This document shows positions 5,210 through 5,862 of a stretch of DNA of 5,862 nt, one piece after another. Position numbers and translations under genes: made by a program. Source of the stretch: Pseudomonadota bacterium. GTDB taxonomy: Bacteria > Myxococcota_A > Polyangia > Polyangiales > Polyangiaceae. The notes beneath the pieces are model-generated. The model was not told the DNA's origin, did no database searches, and saw only the letters and a list, made by a program, of their open reading frames with translations. The stretch is taken from positions 1 through 5,862 of the forward strand of contig JAEYOT010000517.1 of assembly GCA_023411445.1 (NCBI GenBank). The letters are read 5' to 3'. The stretch's first letter is position 1; each line of letters starts with the position of its first letter.

Positions 5210-5862
5210 GTGATTCCATCCTCTCCGGTCAGCACCAACCCGCTGGCCGCCTCCGCTCCATTGTCCCCGGCATCGCCGGCATCAGCGTCGCTGTCCGAGC
5301 GGCCGTTCGTGCGCGGACCGGGGCGCGATGCGTTGTGGGGCGCGCTGTGCGTGGTCGGGTCGGCCGTGGCGTTCTCGGCCAAGGCGGTGATCGCCAAGGT
5401 CGGGTACCGGCATGGGGCGGACCCGGCGACGCTGCTGTCGCTCAGGATGGCGCTTTCACTGCCGTTCTTCTTGGTCGCGGCGGTGGTGACGTCGCGCGGG
5501 CGTGCGCAGCTGCCGCGCGGCGAGCTGGGCAAGATCATCGTGCTCGGCGTGCTCGGCTACTACCTGGCGAGCACGCTCGACTTCTACGGCCTGGTGTACG
5601 TGTCTGCCGGGCTCGAGCGACTGATCTTGTTCGTGTACCCGACGCTGGTGGTGCTGATGTCGGCGTTGATCTTCAACACGCCGATCACGCGCCGCATCGT
5701 GCTGGCGCTCGGGCTCACGTACGCGGGCGTCGCGCTCGCCGTGAAGACGGAGACGGCAGGCGCCGACCAGCCAGGCACGTGGCTGGGCGTGCTCATGATC
5801 TTCGGCTGCGCGCTGAGCTACGCTGCGTACTTGGTCGGCAGCGGGCGCCTGATCCCGCGCGT
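5210..5862 (+). CDS. EamA/DMT-superfamily membrane transporter, 3'-truncated by window edge
   Basis: The frame is open to the last base, giving 217 complete codons from GTG 5210. From residue 40 (DALWGALCVVGSAVAFSAKA) the sequence is typical of 10-TM EamA permeases. Likely membrane helices are 42-64, 72-93, 107-129, 134-154, 161-178 and 190-212. The stretch SAGLERLILFVYPTLV (132-147), at the junction of helices 3 and 4, is characteristic of the first EamA repeat, and TM6 begins the second repeat. Such proteins act in the inner membrane as metabolite or amino-acid exporters or importers; the substrate is unknown. No in-frame ATG precedes the domain. GTG 5210 is chosen because a purine-rich AGGAGATCAGG (5190-5200) ends 9 nt upstream. 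GTG 5165, 5183 and 5309 are alternatives. The first 39 residues are Ser/Pro/Ala-rich, unlike a membrane segment, and may be partly untranslated. Confidence 0.82.
   Translation, partial: MIPSSPVSTNPLAASAPLSPASPASASLSERPFVRGPGRDALWGALCVVGSAVAFSAKAVIAKVGYRHGADPATLLSLRMALSLPFFLVAAVVTSRGRAQLPRGELGKIIVLGVLGYYLASTLDFYGLVYVSAGLERLILFVYPTLVVLMSALIFNTPITRRIVLALGLTYAGVALAVKTETAGADQPGTWLGVLMIFGCALSYAAYLVGSGRLIPR

Noticed and set aside
5303..5310. CCGTTCGT, resembling half of the TetR operator core
   Set aside because: Only 8 bp match, the second half-site is missing, and it lies in GC-rich coding sequence of the transporter; chance is sufficient.
5188..5538. 116-codon minus-strand frame opposite the EamA gene
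   Set aside because: No recognisable domain. The plus strand in this interval encodes clear transporter helices that continue to the window edge.

Overview
The window is GC-rich chromosomal DNA from a bacterium. Four things suggest a myxobacterium or another large-genome deltaproteobacterium: a DUF1552 protein, a stand-alone archaeal/eukaryotic-type prolyl-tRNA synthetase, a Lys/Ala-rich tail on a DUF1801 protein, and strong G/C bias at third codon positions. This placement is inference; the window has no rRNA or other phylogenetic marker.

Layout. Positions 1-1215 (+) hold the 3' part of a DUF1552 gene. A short hairpin-bearing gap leads to proS (1271-2797, +), followed after 10 bp by a small DUF1801 gene (2808-3305, +). 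These converge on a minus-strand pair: an alpha/beta hydrolase (3302-4189) preceded by a TetR-family regulator (4206-4796). The convergent genes share 4 bp (TTAG), so each stop codon lies inside the other. Upstream of the regulator, still on the minus strand, are a strong hairpin terminator (4851-4894) and a tRNA-Asp(GTC) gene (4901-4974) with a candidate promoter at 4992-5019. From about 5210 to the right edge, the plus strand encodes the first two thirds of an EamA/DMT-family transporter. The 235 bp between the tRNA and the transporter (4975-5209) hold the tRNA promoter and otherwise nothing I can recognise.

How the genes work together. The clearest regulatory unit is the TetR-hydrolase pair. 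The regulator has a consensus-like promoter (TTGACA, 17 bp, TATTAT), and a palindrome centred on ACGAACGGTCGT fills its spacer. An identical 15-bp copy of this site lies 665 bp downstream, inside the first codons of the hydrolase. This strongly suggests an autoregulated operon with a second, intragenic operator. proS and the tRNA are translation housekeeping; DUF1552 and DUF1801 are functionally unassigned families.

I see no phage, IS element, CRISPR array or defence system. The window reads as ordinary chromosome; the duplicated operator is the most interesting feature.
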